Assembly (NCBI GenBank): GCA_022360095.1
Contig: JAKSDK010001090.1
Coordinates: 1-64,000 of the forward strand
Source: Phycisphaerales bacterium
Lineage (GTDB): Bacteria; Planctomycetota; Phycisphaerae; UBA1845; UTPLA1
Direction of reading: 5' to 3'
Length of the DNA: 64,000 nucleotides
Below, piece by piece: positions 33,011 through 43,900 of this stretch (positions are counted from its first letter, which is position 1; each line of letters starts with the position of its first letter). The notes beneath the pieces are model-generated. The model made no database searches, was not told the DNA's origin, and saw only the letters and a program-made list of their open reading frames with translations. A program made the translations under genes and the position numbers.

Positions 33011-33193
33011 GTAGATGGCCTTCGTGTGGGGCTCGCGATCCTGAGGTTCAATGGGGCAACTGCCTCTTTCTTTTTCTAAATTATCATCGTTTCAGTCTCG
33101 GATTTCAAGCCGAGGAATGTCAGGCGATCGCCGTTGGGAGTGGGTTCGGGCTCTGTTTTTTCGGACGACCCCAGCCTCGTATCACTGAGATGA

Positions 33194-34750
33194 TCAGCGG
33201 ATTTGCAATACGGTGAGCAAGTCGTCTTCGTCCTGCCCTCTCAGGTTCAGAGTCAGCCGAATGCGAATTCCTTTGGCAAGCGATTCGGCTGTGAGAGCCT
33301 GTTCGAGTTGTCTAATATTGCGGATGCGTCTTCCGTTGGCCCGCGTAATGACGCGACCGGGGCGGAAGCGTGCGGCATAGGCCTCACTGGTTGGATCGAC
33401 CCAGGTAATGACCGCGCCATTTTGGACGCGCTTATCGAGCTTGAAGCGCTTGGAAAGCATCGGGGAGACGGTTGCGGCTTCAAACCCGAGTGCGTCAAAC
33501 CTCTTGTGGTTGCTGCGGGGCTCCCGGGAGGATTCGGAGATCTGATTATCTTTTTCTTTCGTTTCGTCGTCATTTTCGGCCGGGTCTGGCCTTGAGATCG
33601 CGTCGAGGGACCCCGTGGGGGAGAAACCCTCGGGTTGCGGCTCGATTCTGACGATTCGATTGATCTTCTTGCCGTTGCGCCAGACGAGCAAGTCCGCATC
33701 CGTGCCGGGTTCGACCGCTGCGATCATTTGCTGCAGGCCCTCTCGGGTTCCCACACGTTCGCCGTCCACGGCCAAAATGATGTCCTCGGCCTGCAGGCCG
33801 GCGCGCTCTGCCGGTGTGCCCTTGGAGACTTTGCTCACCAGCGCGCCGCCTGCCTCGCTCAAGCCATAGGCGCTCGCGGTCTTCGAGTCGACCGGTTCTA
33901 TGGCGACACCGAGATAGCCGCGCACGATCCGCTTGCCGGTTTTGAGCTTGTTCGCAATGTAGCGGACCGTTTTGGACGGTATCGCGAAGGCCACGCCCTG
34001 GTGGCCTCCGGATTCCGTTGCAATCGCGGTGTTGATGCCGATGATCTCACCGCGAGCATTGATCAGCGGTCCACCGGAATTGCCGGGGTTCACGGCCGCG
34101 TCGGTTTGAATCCAGTTTTGGTAGTCGATGTCCACCGTGACGTCTGAACGGCCAAGGGCACTGACAATGCCGTGCGAAACGCTATGCCCGAATCTGAAGG
34201 GGCTGCCGATGGTCAAGACGAGGTGTCCCACTTTGACCCGGTCCGAATCGCCCAATTGAGCGGGATGCAGTCGATCGGCGTCAATCTTAATGACTGCGAG
34301 GTCTGTTCCAGGATCGGTTCCGATCAGTTTGGCTCTGTAGGTTCGGCCGTCCGCGAGGGTGACGGGGATGGCTTTGGCATTTTCGACAACGTGGTTGTTT
34401 GTCACGATGTAACCGTCTTCATCGATGATCACGCCGCTGCCGGTGCCGTGTTTGGGGACGGGTCTGCCGAAAAACTGCTCGAGCTGGCGATCGAGGGTAA
34501 TGGCTTCAATATTCACGACCGAGGGTTTGACAACTTCGGCGATGACGCTGAAGGCGTGAGACAGCCGCTCGACGGTGGCGATGTCGGAATCTTCCAGCTG
34601 GGTCAGGTGTTCACGGTCGGCCCTGAGTCGTCCTCGTTCGAAGGCGTAGGCCACATGGCCGAGCATGTCGACGTGGTAGGCGATGTTGGCGAGGAGCACC
34701 AACATGAATGCGACGAGCAATTTGCGGTTGATGTGGATTTGCCTGTGCAT
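33194..34750 (-). CDS. HtrA/DegP-like serine protease with two PDZ domains
   Basis: A 518-residue protein from ATG 34750 behind AGGAGA; the open frame runs about 80 bases further. Residues 11-30 form a signal anchor. The trypsin-like triad is His120 (TNNHVVENA), Asp150 (GTDLAVIKI) and Ser225 (GNSGGPLI). PDZ1 spans about residues 295-380. A charged linker (KEKDNQISESSREPRSNHKR) leads to a C-terminal PDZ2-like region with AARFRPGRVITRANGRRIRN. It degrades or refolds damaged periplasmic proteins. No partner gene is in tight linkage. Confidence 0.9.
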   Translation of the reverse strand: MHRQIHINRKLLVAFMLVLLANIAYHVDMLGHVAYAFERGRLRADREHLTQLEDSDIATVERLSHAFSVIAEVVKPSVVNIEAITLDRQLEQFFGRPVPKHGTGSGVIIDEDGYIVTNNHVVENAKAIPVTLADGRTYRAKLIGTDPGTDLAVIKIDADRLHPAQLGDSDRVKVGHLVLTIGSPFRFGHSVSHGIVSALGRSDVTVDIDYQNWIQTDAAVNPGNSGGPLINARGEIIGINTAIATESGGHQGVAFAIPSKTVRYIANKLKTGKRIVRGYLGVAIEPVDSKTASAYGLSEAGGALVSKVSKGTPAERAGLQAEDIILAVDGERVGTREGLQQMIAAVEPGTDADLLVWRNGKKINRIVRIEPQPEGFSPTGSLDAISRPDPAENDDETKEKDNQISESSREPRSNHKRFDALGFEAATVSPMLSKRFKLDKRVQNGAVITWVDPTSEAYAARFRPGRVITRANGRRIRNIRQLEQALTAESLAKGIRIRLTLNLRGQDEDDLLTVLQIR

Positions 34751-35049
34751 GGTCGTTCTGTCTCCTGTAGACGGGTTTACAGGGGCCGTTGTGACAAAAT
34801 CGGGTGAACGTTGACATGAGGTCATTTTCAACCGATTGGAGGACCAGCCGCGTTTGGGAATCGTGTATCGTCGGCGAATCCGTCACCTTAATTATCGGAT
34901 AAGTCGTGTCGTGGACCCTTCCCGCGTTCCCTATTTCTTTTACGGATGATCTTAGCGCACGTTGCTGCGGTATGCGAGTTTTTGTCTAGCAAAACGCGCA
35001 GATCCTCAGGACGGCCCGGTTTGATCTCGTTTGAACGAAATGTGAATTG

Positions 35050-35865
35050 TTAGGGTGTCGCCCTTTTTTGGCGGCCTTTAAGCTGCTTCACGATCTTTTC
35101 GCGCTGCTTCTCGGTCAACACGTCCAGCACGTCCTCAATCAACTTTTTCTGTCGAGCCGGCAATGTCTCCTTGGCCTCCACACGATCGAGCGTACGGTGC
35201 TTCGCGTAGAAGTCACCGAAGAGCTTATAGACTTGATCTTTCTGCTTCTTAGTCAGGTCCTCAAGCCGTTCGACGAGGGACAAGACCGCTCTCGGATGTC
35301 GCACGGGGGGTTTTGGCTTGGGCGGCGGACGCAACCCTTCGTCCCAGAGTTTTTCGAAGTCTTCCTTCTGCTTCTTCAATAGGATGGACGTGATGTCATC
35401 GTGCAGTTCTTTTTGCGCAGCCTGCATGCTCTCATGCGCGACGGCCAGTTTTTCCCGGCGTATTTTGCGACTCTCCTTGAGCTGTTGACGTAAATACTCA
35501 ACTTGTTCGGTATCGCCCCTATTGTGTGCTTCGCGAATGAGGGCCGTCATGTCCTCTCTTTCCTCGAGGTCATCGAGGGATGCTCGATATTGCTCGCTCA
35601 ATTCCGCGAAACGTGCTTCGTAGGATTTGATGATGATGTCGAGGCCGGCTTGTTGCCTTTTGTTCAGTTTCAGAACCTTGATTATTCGTTCTTTTCCGGC
35701 TTCCAGATCGGAGGGGCGAACGATCTGAACGCGCTGCGCGTTCTTTGCGGTTCGGTTGTTTCGCGTAGGTTGCTTCGGCGGTTCCTGCGCGACGGCGAGG
35801 CTTGCAAGGAGCAATGGGACCCATCCGACCCGGTAACAACAGCGCCGCATTCCGCTCATCATCAT
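35050..35865 (-). CDS. Secreted coiled-coil protein with LTxxQ-like motifs (Spy/CpxP-like)
   Basis: A 271-residue protein; ATG 35865 is chosen for GAGGAG upstream. Signal peptide residues 1-27 end SLAVAQ. The mature protein is helical and charged, with 'L-x-x-x-Q' helix starts: LKLNKRQQAGLDIIIKSYEA, LTKKQKDQVYKLFGDFYA and LTEKQREKIVKQLKG. These match the LTxxQ pattern of periplasmic chaperone-like Spy/CpxP proteins. It lies 299 bases upstream of the htrA-like gene on the same strand; in that gap I see no further gene. An envelope stress role is inferred. Confidence 0.5.
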   Translation of the reverse strand: MMMSGMRRCCYRVGWVPLLLASLAVAQEPPKQPTRNNRTAKNAQRVQIVRPSDLEAGKERIIKVLKLNKRQQAGLDIIIKSYEARFAELSEQYRASLDDLEEREDMTALIREAHNRGDTEQVEYLRQQLKESRKIRREKLAVAHESMQAAQKELHDDITSILLKKQKEDFEKLWDEGLRPPPKPKPPVRHPRAVLSLVERLEDLTKKQKDQVYKLFGDFYAKHRTLDRVEAKETLPARQKKLIEDVLDVLTEKQREKIVKQLKGRQKRATP

Positions 35866-36035
35866 GGATATTCTCCTCACGGTGCGAATTCGATGATCGA
35901 TCGACCAAACCCTGCAGTATACCAAAATGAGGTCGGCAAATATACGCCTTTGAAATGCGGCGCTTTCGACCGGACGTGACGCCCGTAACTCTAGGCAAGA
36001 ATGAGGTTTGTTGTGAGGGTTGCTCGATTCCGGAC

Positions 36036-38645
36036 TTATTCAGCCAGTTTCGTCTGCCATTGAGCCGTTTGCTCAGGGTCGCCTGAGGTCCTGTGGATTT
36101 CGACCAGCCGGGCCGCAATCCGCTTTGTTTTGTCGTGGTCGCTTCCGAGCGCCGCCTGATAGGCGTCGTATGCAACCGTCAGCACGCGCTTGGCGTCTTC
36201 AGTCCGCCCGAGCGACATGAGGCACCGGCCGTACTCGCTTCGGACTCTCGCGAGCACGAAAAGGTCCTTGGGCGCGACGGACAGCGCCTGCTCAAACATT
36301 CCGGCAGCCTGATTAAGTTTGCCTTGGTCCGTTCTTAACGATGCCAAGTCACACATGATTTCCAGGGTGCGCGGATGAATTTCTACCAATGTCTTTTTTG
36401 CGTAATCCAAAGCTTCGATCAGCAAACGCTCCGCTTCTTTCGGGTTGCCCTGTTCGCGGTGGAGTCGAGCGAGATTTCTTAGTGCGATTGGAAGCGTCCG
36501 GTCGTCACCACGTTTATATGAGGCACGACTACGGTCCAAAGCCTTTCTGATGATAGGTTCCGTCTCGTCATATCGGCGTTGTTCCAGAAGCAGTTGCGAG
36601 ATTATGATCATCGAATGGACGGTGGCAGGATGTTCTTCACCCAGGACCCTTCGTTTGACTTCGAACGGAAATCTTAGCAAAGCCTCGGCTTCATCCAGTC
36701 TGCCCTGCTGCATTCGCAACTCACCCAGATACGCCATGGCCATGAGTGTCCACTGAGACTCTTTGTCGGGGTGACGCCGACATATTTCAAGTTGCTTCTG
36801 CATAATGTCTTCGGCCTCCGTCAATCGACCGTGCTGATGCAACTTCGATGCCAGGATCATCGTCGTCCGGACCATCGTGGGGTTATCTTCGCCGAACGTT
36901 TTTTTGACAGCACCGCGTATTGTGGAAAAAAGGTTTTCCGCTTCGGAGAGCTTGTTCATCGTGAGGAGCGATTCAACAATCAGCATTTTTGTACGAAGCG
37001 TATCCGGATGATCGTTCCCCAGGGTGCGAGAGCGAACGTCCAGCACGTGACGCAAGAGCTGCTCAGTTTCGGAAGGCGGCACACGGGCATTCGAAAGACG
37101 TTCCATCATGAGAAGCGTGTCCGGGTGCTCGTCACCAAGAGACTGTGTATACAGACGGACGGCCGTTCGAAGATGATTTCGGCATATGTCATACAAACCG
37201 AGATTTCCGTAAGCGTGACCAATTGTGGCGTAAAGGGATGCTCGGATCACGGGCCGGTCGAGGAATTGCGTCTCCAGGTCTTTTGCCGCCTGGTTCAGGA
37301 CTTCCGCCACGGTGACTTGGTAACCGGCTTTACTCGGATCGGCGGAGGAAAGCATGTTGTGGAGAAACTCGCTGATCGCACGAGCTTCCTGCTCCGATTG
37401 CTTGGCGATCTCTCGTTCGCGTCTCGCTTCGAACAATCCGTACGTCGTGCCGCCGACGGCCAACAATAGAAGTGAAATGGCGATGACGGCACTGGCGACC
37501 AATGTCTTATTGCGCCGTGCAAATTTTCGTAGCTGATACAGCGCGGTCGGGGGACGCGCGATGATGGGCTCGTCCTGCAGATAGCGTTCGATATCAGCCG
37601 CAAGCTCCAAGACGGACTGGTAGCGTCTGGTTCTGTCCTTCTCCAAGGCTTTACCGACGATCGTCTCAATGTCTCCGCGAAATTCGGCGCTGATCGTGCC
37701 GAGCGACAGTGTTTCCTGCTCATGGATGATTCGAGCCGCTTCGGCGACGGGTTTGTGCTCCAAGTCGTGCGGCAGGCGATTGGCCAGGAGTTCGTAGAGC
37801 AGGACGCCGAGCGCATAAACGTCGCTTCGCGTGTCGAGCTCTCCCGCATCACCATGTAACTGTTCCGGACTCATATAGGGGATGGTTCCGATGAGCTGGC
37901 CGGCGTTTGTTTGAAGCGTGGTCATTTGAATGTCGGATTCGGTGGCGCGAGCGACGCCGAAATCGAGGACCTTCGGCTCTCCCATCGAATCCACGAGGAT
38001 GTTTGCCGGCTTCAGATCGCGATGGATCACACCTTTTTGGTGGGCATGGTGCACGGCCTGGCAGATTTTGACCATCAGTCGCAATCGTTCGCGCGTGTCG
38101 AGTTTTTGGGTCAGGGCGTCGTCCGTGAGCGGCCTGCCGTCGATCATTTCCATGGCGAAGAACGGAATGATCTCGCCTGCCAGTGATTCATTTTCACAGA
38201 TGCCGGCTTCGTAAATCCTCGCGATGTTGGGATGTTGCAGGCGACCCAGGATCTCCACCTCATGCTGGAAGCGCTGGCGTATGGCGTCGCCGACGAGACC
38301 GTGGCGCATGACTTTAAGCGCGACCGTTCGATTCGGCCGTTCCTGTGTGGCTTCATAGACGATGCCCATTCCGCCCATGGCGATCACGCGGCGGATGGTG
38401 TATCGGCCGATCTGCCGTCCTTCGATGTCCTGATCGCCGCGCAGGCCGGATAAGACGGCGGAGTCTGCCGGAACGCGCAGGAAATCATCCGTTGTCTCAT
38501 GCGACGTGAGCAGTTCGCGCACTTGTGTTCTTAACGCTTCGTCGCCGGCGCAGGCACGTTCCAGATAGGCCTCGCGGTCTTTCGGTTCGTGTGCCAGTGC
38601 GCCGGTGAACAGCTCTTCCAGGCGTTGGATGCTGGTGTCACCCAT
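36036..38645 (-). CDS. Membrane serine/threonine kinase with TPR domain
   Basis: An 869-residue protein. A short N-terminal helical region precedes the kinase domain (about 81-360), with glycine loop IAMGGMGIVYEA (first Gly replaced by Ala), Lys near 111, HRDLKPAN near 208-215, DFG near 228 and SPEQ. A membrane helix (LVASAVIAISLLLLAVGGTT) lies near 395-415. About 430 residues of TPR repeats follow, with conserved segments such as HPDTLLMMERLSNA and HPRTLEIMCDLASL. The upstream gene is an ECF sigma factor, as in other planctomycetes. It probably transmits an envelope signal. Confidence 0.85.
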   Translation of the reverse strand: MGDTSIQRLEELFTGALAHEPKDREAYLERACAGDEALRTQVRELLTSHETTDDFLRVPADSAVLSGLRGDQDIEGRQIGRYTIRRVIAMGGMGIVYEATQERPNRTVALKVMRHGLVGDAIRQRFQHEVEILGRLQHPNIARIYEAGICENESLAGEIIPFFAMEMIDGRPLTDDALTQKLDTRERLRLMVKICQAVHHAHQKGVIHRDLKPANILVDSMGEPKVLDFGVARATESDIQMTTLQTNAGQLIGTIPYMSPEQLHGDAGELDTRSDVYALGVLLYELLANRLPHDLEHKPVAEAARIIHEQETLSLGTISAEFRGDIETIVGKALEKDRTRRYQSVLELAADIERYLQDEPIIARPPTALYQLRKFARRNKTLVASAVIAISLLLLAVGGTTYGLFEARREREIAKQSEQEARAISEFLHNMLSSADPSKAGYQVTVAEVLNQAAKDLETQFLDRPVIRASLYATIGHAYGNLGLYDICRNHLRTAVRLYTQSLGDEHPDTLLMMERLSNARVPPSETEQLLRHVLDVRSRTLGNDHPDTLRTKMLIVESLLTMNKLSEAENLFSTIRGAVKKTFGEDNPTMVRTTMILASKLHQHGRLTEAEDIMQKQLEICRRHPDKESQWTLMAMAYLGELRMQQGRLDEAEALLRFPFEVKRRVLGEEHPATVHSMIIISQLLLEQRRYDETEPIIRKALDRSRASYKRGDDRTLPIALRNLARLHREQGNPKEAERLLIEALDYAKKTLVEIHPRTLEIMCDLASLRTDQGKLNQAAGMFEQALSVAPKDLFVLARVRSEYGRCLMSLGRTEDAKRVLTVAYDAYQAALGSDHDKTKRIAARLVEIHRTSGDPEQTAQWQTKLAE

Positions 38646-38705
38646 GATGTTGCTATTCGCTTACTCTTTCGCATCTTCTATTGCGAAAACGACGGGCGAA
38701 TTCCC

Positions 38706-39278
38706 TCAGACGGTTTTGGAAATTTCCTGACGCAACCATGCTTTTGCGAACGTCCAGTATCGATCGATCGTGGCGGGGGAGAGGCCCAGAGATTCGGCGG
38801 TCTGATCAATCGTCAGACCGGCGAAATAACGCAGCTTGACCACATCACTTCGGGTCTTGTCCTGGGCTTCCAGTCGCCCCAGGGCTTCATCGAGAGCCAG
38901 CAGGTCGTCACATTCCTTTGTCGCGGGTTCCACCGCGTCGAGGGAGACACGTTTTCGTCCGCCGCCGTGTTTTTGGGCACGATACTTTCTGGCTCTTTCC
39001 ACCAGGATGCGGCGCATGGCTTCCGCCGCGGCGGCGAAGAAATGCCCACGGTTTTCCCAGCGCAGGTTGTTGTCGCCCACCAGCCGAAGATAGGCTTCAT
39101 GCACAAGCGCCGTGGCCTGAAGGGTGAGCCCTGAAGGTTCATTGGCGAGTCTACGCTGCGCGAGTTCTCGCAGCTCCTCATAGACCAGTGGCAGTAATTT
39201 GGCTGCTTGTTGGGGGTCTCCCGCGCTGAGATCGGCGAGAATCTGCGTTACCTGACTACGAGAGGATTTGCACACCAC
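38706..39278 (-). CDS. ECF sigma factor of the planctomycete TIGR02999-like type
   Basis: A 190-residue protein. Region 2 contains PLVYEELRELAQRRLANEPS and LTLQATALVHEAYLRLVGDN, matching the family signature 'L...vY.eLR.lA...l..e....tLq.TaLvhEay.rL'. Region 4 is VVKLRYFAGLTIDQTAESLG with HTH LSPATIDRYWTFAKAWL. The gene lies 60 bases upstream of the kinase and is divergent from a secreted-protein gene whose upstream region is duplicated 1.46 kb away. Confidence 0.9.
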   Translation of the reverse strand: MVCKSSRSQVTQILADLSAGDPQQAAKLLPLVYEELRELAQRRLANEPSGLTLQATALVHEAYLRLVGDNNLRWENRGHFFAAAAEAMRRILVERARKYRAQKHGGGRKRVSLDAVEPATKECDDLLALDEALGRLEAQDKTRSDVVKLRYFAGLTIDQTAESLGLSPATIDRYWTFAKAWLRQEISKTV

Positions 39279-39297
39279 TCAAGGCCCCCAGCTCCTC

Positions 39298-39401
39298 AAA
39301 AAAATTCAAATCCGTGAGGGAATCGACCCTCCATTTTCGCATTGGTCTGCAGTCTGTACAAGAACTCGGTCTCTTCAGACGCGGTTTACCGGACTGGATC
39401 A
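39298..39401 (+). repeat. Duplicated structured element, copy 1
   Basis: About 100 bases that recur, at roughly three quarters identity, at 40757-40858. Shared blocks are GTGAGGGAATC, CATTTTCGCATTGG, GTCTGTAC, CAGACG and CCGGACTGGAT. In this copy GAGGG pairs with CCCTC (39316-39320 with 39327-39331), and GTCTG pairs with CAGAC (39352-39356 with 39376-39380). It ends about 70 bases before the start codon at 39470. Confidence 0.6.
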
Positions 39402-39469
39402 TGATCACGGATGCGAAATCTAGGGGAAGAATAGCATTTTTTCGGCATTTGCCGACACTGGAGCTCTTG

Positions 39470-40630
39470 ATGAAACGAATGAAGTCTGTCGGCACTGTGC
39501 TATTTGTCATCGTGTTTTGTTGCATGGCGGGCGATTGCCCTGGGGGCGCCATTATTGGCGGCGGTGAGACCGGCGGCAGTGATCGCGATTTTTCGGCGCT
39601 GCCACGCCTGTTCATTTCGACGGGGCGAGCCAGCGTCGCTGCCCTGGACTCACCGGGCAGTCTGGAGGGCATGCCGGCGATCAATGAATTGCTGAAGACC
39701 GAAGATGGTGAAGTTGAGGAGGTCGAAAGCGTCGCGGTCAACGGGATCGGCAATCTGATCGCGATGATCAGTTTCGCGGAAATATCTAGAACACGCGAAA
39801 TCCGCGTTTACCGCGACGCCGCTGCTATTGACGGTGAGCAGACGCCGGTGCGCGTCGTCAGCGGCGACGCCACACGCCTCAACGGTTCGATTGGCGGGTT
39901 GAGTATGGACATGAAACTCGACAAGCAGCGCGACATTCTCTACGTGTTTATCGCACGCGAGCGCGAAGCGGGTGAGGACAACTTGAGGCGCGATGAACTT
40001 CGAGAGATTCTCGTGTTCGAAGGCACGAGCCAGGCGAGCTTCAACGGCAATATCGCGCCCAATCGCGTGATCGATCTTGGCGAATTGAGTCAAGTTGGCT
40101 TCATGGCGGTGGACAGTGCAAACAACACGATTTACGTGGCGTCCAATCGCAACCGCCGCATTCTCGCCTTTGACAACGCAAGTACGCTCGAGGGCACACC
40201 CGCGCCGGATCGCATTATCGACAACGAAGGATTCGGCACGACCTTCCTCGGACAAGGCTCGGAATTGCTGTTTCAGGCGATCGCCGCGGACGGAACCGAC
40301 ACGCTGTATCTCTACACTGCAAACAACCGTTTGTTCGTGATCGAAAACGCTTCGACGCTCGACAGTGAAAATGCACCGGTGGAGCTTCTGATTCCGCTCG
40401 TGCCCAACGAAATCGGGTTCGAGAACTTCACGCCGCAGGATGTCTACGTGGACGGCAACGGCACCGCCTACGTTATGGGTGGTCCCGACCTCAACCCCAT
40501 ACCGCCGAATATCACCGTGCTGGTTTTCGACGACATAAAGTCGCAATCTGGCGGCATCGTGTCTGATCGCTGGTTTCGAATCGACATCAACGAATTCGTC
40601 AGGCCGGAGGCGATTCGGATCGCGGAATAA
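39470..40630 (+). CDS. Exported protein, probable beta-propeller
   Basis: A 386-residue protein. ATG 39470 follows GGAG, and a longer frame upstream runs through the duplicated element. An N-terminal hydrophobic stretch (SVGTVLFVIVFCCMAGDC) is a signal peptide, possibly of the lipoprotein kind. The rest contains YncE/NHL-like strands of 40-50 residues, each with a pattern such as MAVDSANNTIYVASNRNRRI, LAFDNASTLEG and LYLYTANNRLFVIENASTLD. It is likely a propeller in the periplasm or on the surface, divergent from the ECF sigma factor gene. Confidence 0.55.
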   Translation: MKRMKSVGTVLFVIVFCCMAGDCPGGAIIGGGETGGSDRDFSALPRLFISTGRASVAALDSPGSLEGMPAINELLKTEDGEVEEVESVAVNGIGNLIAMISFAEISRTREIRVYRDAAAIDGEQTPVRVVSGDATRLNGSIGGLSMDMKLDKQRDILYVFIAREREAGEDNLRRDELREILVFEGTSQASFNGNIAPNRVIDLGELSQVGFMAVDSANNTIYVASNRNRRILAFDNASTLEGTPAPDRIIDNEGFGTTFLGQGSELLFQAIAADGTDTLYLYTANNRLFVIENASTLDSENAPVELLIPLVPNEIGFENFTPQDVYVDGNGTAYVMGGPDLNPIPPNITVLVFDDIKSQSGGIVSDRWFRIDINEFVRPEAIRIAE

Positions 40631-40756
40631 GAGCGCGACGAGGGGCACCGTCAACTCCGCAAAGCCGTGCAGCCCCCCCTGCGCGGACTGTCACAAGGCT
40701 GCATTGAAGCCAATTGGGCAAATGCGTCACAGGCAAAAAGCGTTCGAATTACACCA

Positions 40757-40858
40757 AAAAAATTCCAACTTCGTGAGGGAATCCCCCTTTCATTTTCGCA
40801 TTGGCATGCGGTCTGTACGAGATTTGTCTTCCTACAGACGGTTATCCGGACTGGATAA
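40757..40858 (+). repeat. Duplicated structured element, copy 2
   Basis: Second copy of the element at 39298-39401, located in the 299-base gap between 40631 and 40929. GAGGG (40775-40779) pairs with CCCTT (40785-40789) through a G-U pair. GTCTGTA (40811-40817) pairs perfectly with TACAGAC (40833-40839), a longer stem than in copy 1. It ends about 70 bases before the start codon at 40930. The rest of the gap shows nothing I can name. Confidence 0.6.
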
Positions 40859-40929
40859 TCAAAACAAGCAAAAAAGAAAGCGAAAACCTCAATTTTAGCG
40901 GCAATGACCGACAAAGGAGGGCATGAGAC

Positions 40930-43900
40930 ATGAAACGGATATATAGCCATATGTTTAGCGCACTGCTCGCTGCATTACTCATCGCGATCACCACATCGAA
41001 TGCGGGATCCGCGCAGTTGGACATCGTCTGGAACGGCGGATCAGGGGACTGGGACACGGTTGGGAACTGGGATTTAGTCCTCGTGCCCAACAACGGCGCG
41101 GATACCTATAACGTGCTGATCGATGACGGCAATGTGACGGCTTCGGACGTTACCCTCAGTCTGATCAGGACGGTTGACAACGTGACACTCGATAGTGACG
41201 ACGTGTTATCGATCAATAACACGGCCCGGTTGCGCATCGCCAATGGAGGCGTCATAGACAATGCCGGCACGATCAACCTCAATTCGACCGGCAATGATAC
41301 CTACATCCAGCCGGACGGCGGGTTGTTGACCTTGACCGGGGGCGGGACGCTGACGTTGTCGGACATGACCACGAACTGGATCTATCAGATCAACAGCGGC
41401 TCGTTCACCAACGTCAATAACACGATTCAGGGCGCCGGCAACCTGGGCTGGTCCGGCGCGCCGACGGCCATCACGAATCAAGGAACCGTCATTGCTAACG
41501 GGACGAACCCGTTGTCCTGCAACCCCGGGACTCAGGTGTTTACGAATACCGGGACCCTGAGAGCCGACAGCGGGGCGGTACTCACCCTCAACGGCCCCGG
41601 CGGATTCGACAATGCCACCGGCATCATTGAGGCCCTGAATAATTCCACGGTCGATATCGCGACCACCACCATCCGCGGCGGGACACTTCAAACCAGCGGC
41701 ACGGGCGTGATCCAGTCCGCCAGTGACTCCACCGAACTGGACGGCACCATGGATACGGTCACCAACGCGGGGCTGCTTCGGGTCCCCAACAGCGAACGCT
41801 TCCGCATGAAGGGCACGATCAACAACACCGGAACGATCGAAATCAGTTCCTCCGGATCGGATACTTACATTCATCCGAGAGATACCGTCATGACGCTCAC
41901 GGGTGGGGGGACCGTGACGATGACGGATTCGGATTCAAACTGGATCTACCAACAAAATGGCGGGTCACTCGTCAACGTCAACAACACCATTCAAGGCGCC
42001 GGGAACCTGGGCTGGTCGGGCGCGCCGACGGCCATCACGAATCAGGGAACGGTGGTTGCCAACGAGACCAACAACACGTTGTTATGCAATGCCGGGAGCC
42101 AGGTATTCACGAATACGGGGATTCTGCGAGCCGACAGTGGGGGTGTCCTCACACTCAGCGGCACGGGCGGGATTGCGAACACCGGCGGGGTTATCGAAGC
42201 CCTGGATGCGTCGGTCGTGGAGTTGAGCGGCGCAACGATCGACGGCGGCACGCTTCAGACCAGCGGCAGCGGCGTGATTCGGACGGTGAGCGTCGAGACG
42301 CTCGACGGCAGCGTCAATCCTGTGACAAATGCAGGGACGTTGGTGGTGCAAAACGCGGATGATCTCGACCTTGTGGGGACCGTGCTCAACACCGGCACGA
42401 TCGATCTGAGCTCGACGGGGAGCGTCACCGAACTACGGGCCCAAAGCGGAAACGCCATGCTGACCGGTAGCGGCGTGGTGAACATGGGGGATGATGTCGA
42501 CAACCGCATCCGTGGGGCCACCAGCACCGATCGTGTGATCAACGTAGACAACACCATTCAGGGAGCGGGCAACATCGGCGTGAATACCTCTGGGTTCACC
42601 AACCAGGGCACCGTGATTGCCAACCTGACGAATACGCTCACCCTTGATCCCAGATCGACGGAAGATATCACCAACACCGGCACGCTCCGTGCGGACAACG
42701 GCGCCACGCTCCGGCTGAGCGGCGGCATGTTCTTCAATGCCGGCGGCGTCATCGAAGCCCTGGATGGGTCGGTGGTGGAGTTGAACAGCGCGACGGTCGA
42801 CGGCGGCACGTTTCAGACCACCGGCAGTGGTGAGATTCGGACGGTGAGCGCTGAGACGCTCGACGGCAGCGTCAACCCGGTCACCAACGCCGGGACACTC
42901 GTGGTGCAAAACGCCGATGATCTCGACTTTCTGGGAACGTTGCAAAACACCGGTACGATCCGTCTGAACTCGACAGGTACGTCTACAGAGTTTCGAGCCG
43001 AGGGCGGAAACGCCATGCTGACCGGCGGAGGCGTCGTGAACATGGGGGATCACGCCAACAACCGTATTGGCGGGGTCACGAGCACCGACCGCGTGATCAA
43101 CGTGGACAATACCATTCAGGGAGCGGGCAACATCGGCGTGAATAACTCAGGATTCACAAACCAGAGCACCGTGATCGCCAACTTGCCGACTGCGCTCGTC
43201 ATGGATCCCAGATCCACGGAAGACATCACCAACACCGGCACGCTCCGTGCGGACAACGGCGCTACGCTCCGGCTGACCGGCGGCATGTTCTTCAACGCCG
43301 GTGGTGTCATCGAAGCCCTGGATACGTCAGTGGTGGAGTTGAGCAGCGCGACGATCGACGGCGGCACGCTTCAGACCACCGGCAGCGGTGAGATTCGGAC
43401 GGTGAGCACGGAGACGCTCGACGGCAGCGTCAACCCGGTGACCAACGCCGGGACACTCGTGGTGAGGAACGGCGACAATCTCAACATTGCCGGCACGGTG
43501 CAAAACAGCGGCACGATCCATCTGAACTCGACGGCCAGCACCACCGCAATTCGGGCCCAGGGTGGGAACGCGATGTTGACCGGCGGCGGTGTGGTCAATA
43601 TGGGGGACCATCCAAACAATCGTATTGCCGGAGTCAGTGGGACGGACCGTGTGATCAACGTGAACAACACCATTCAGGGGGCGGGCAACATCGGCGTGAA
43701 TGTCACGGGATTCACCAATCAGGGCACCGTGATAGCAAACGGCACTGTCGCGCTGACCATAGACCCGGCGCCTGGGGAAGACTTTACCAACGAAGGCATT
43801 CTGCAAGCGGTCGGGGCGAGCGGTTTGTCGATTGGCCCGGGACCGTTTACGACCTCAGGTACTGTTACCATCGCCTCCGGCAGTTCGATCAGCCGCACGG

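Noticed and set aside
42295-43800. CRISPR-like regular repeats
   Set aside because: The 558-base units are codon-sized repeats inside a secreted protein gene, without short repeats or spacers. No CRISPR array was found anywhere in the window.
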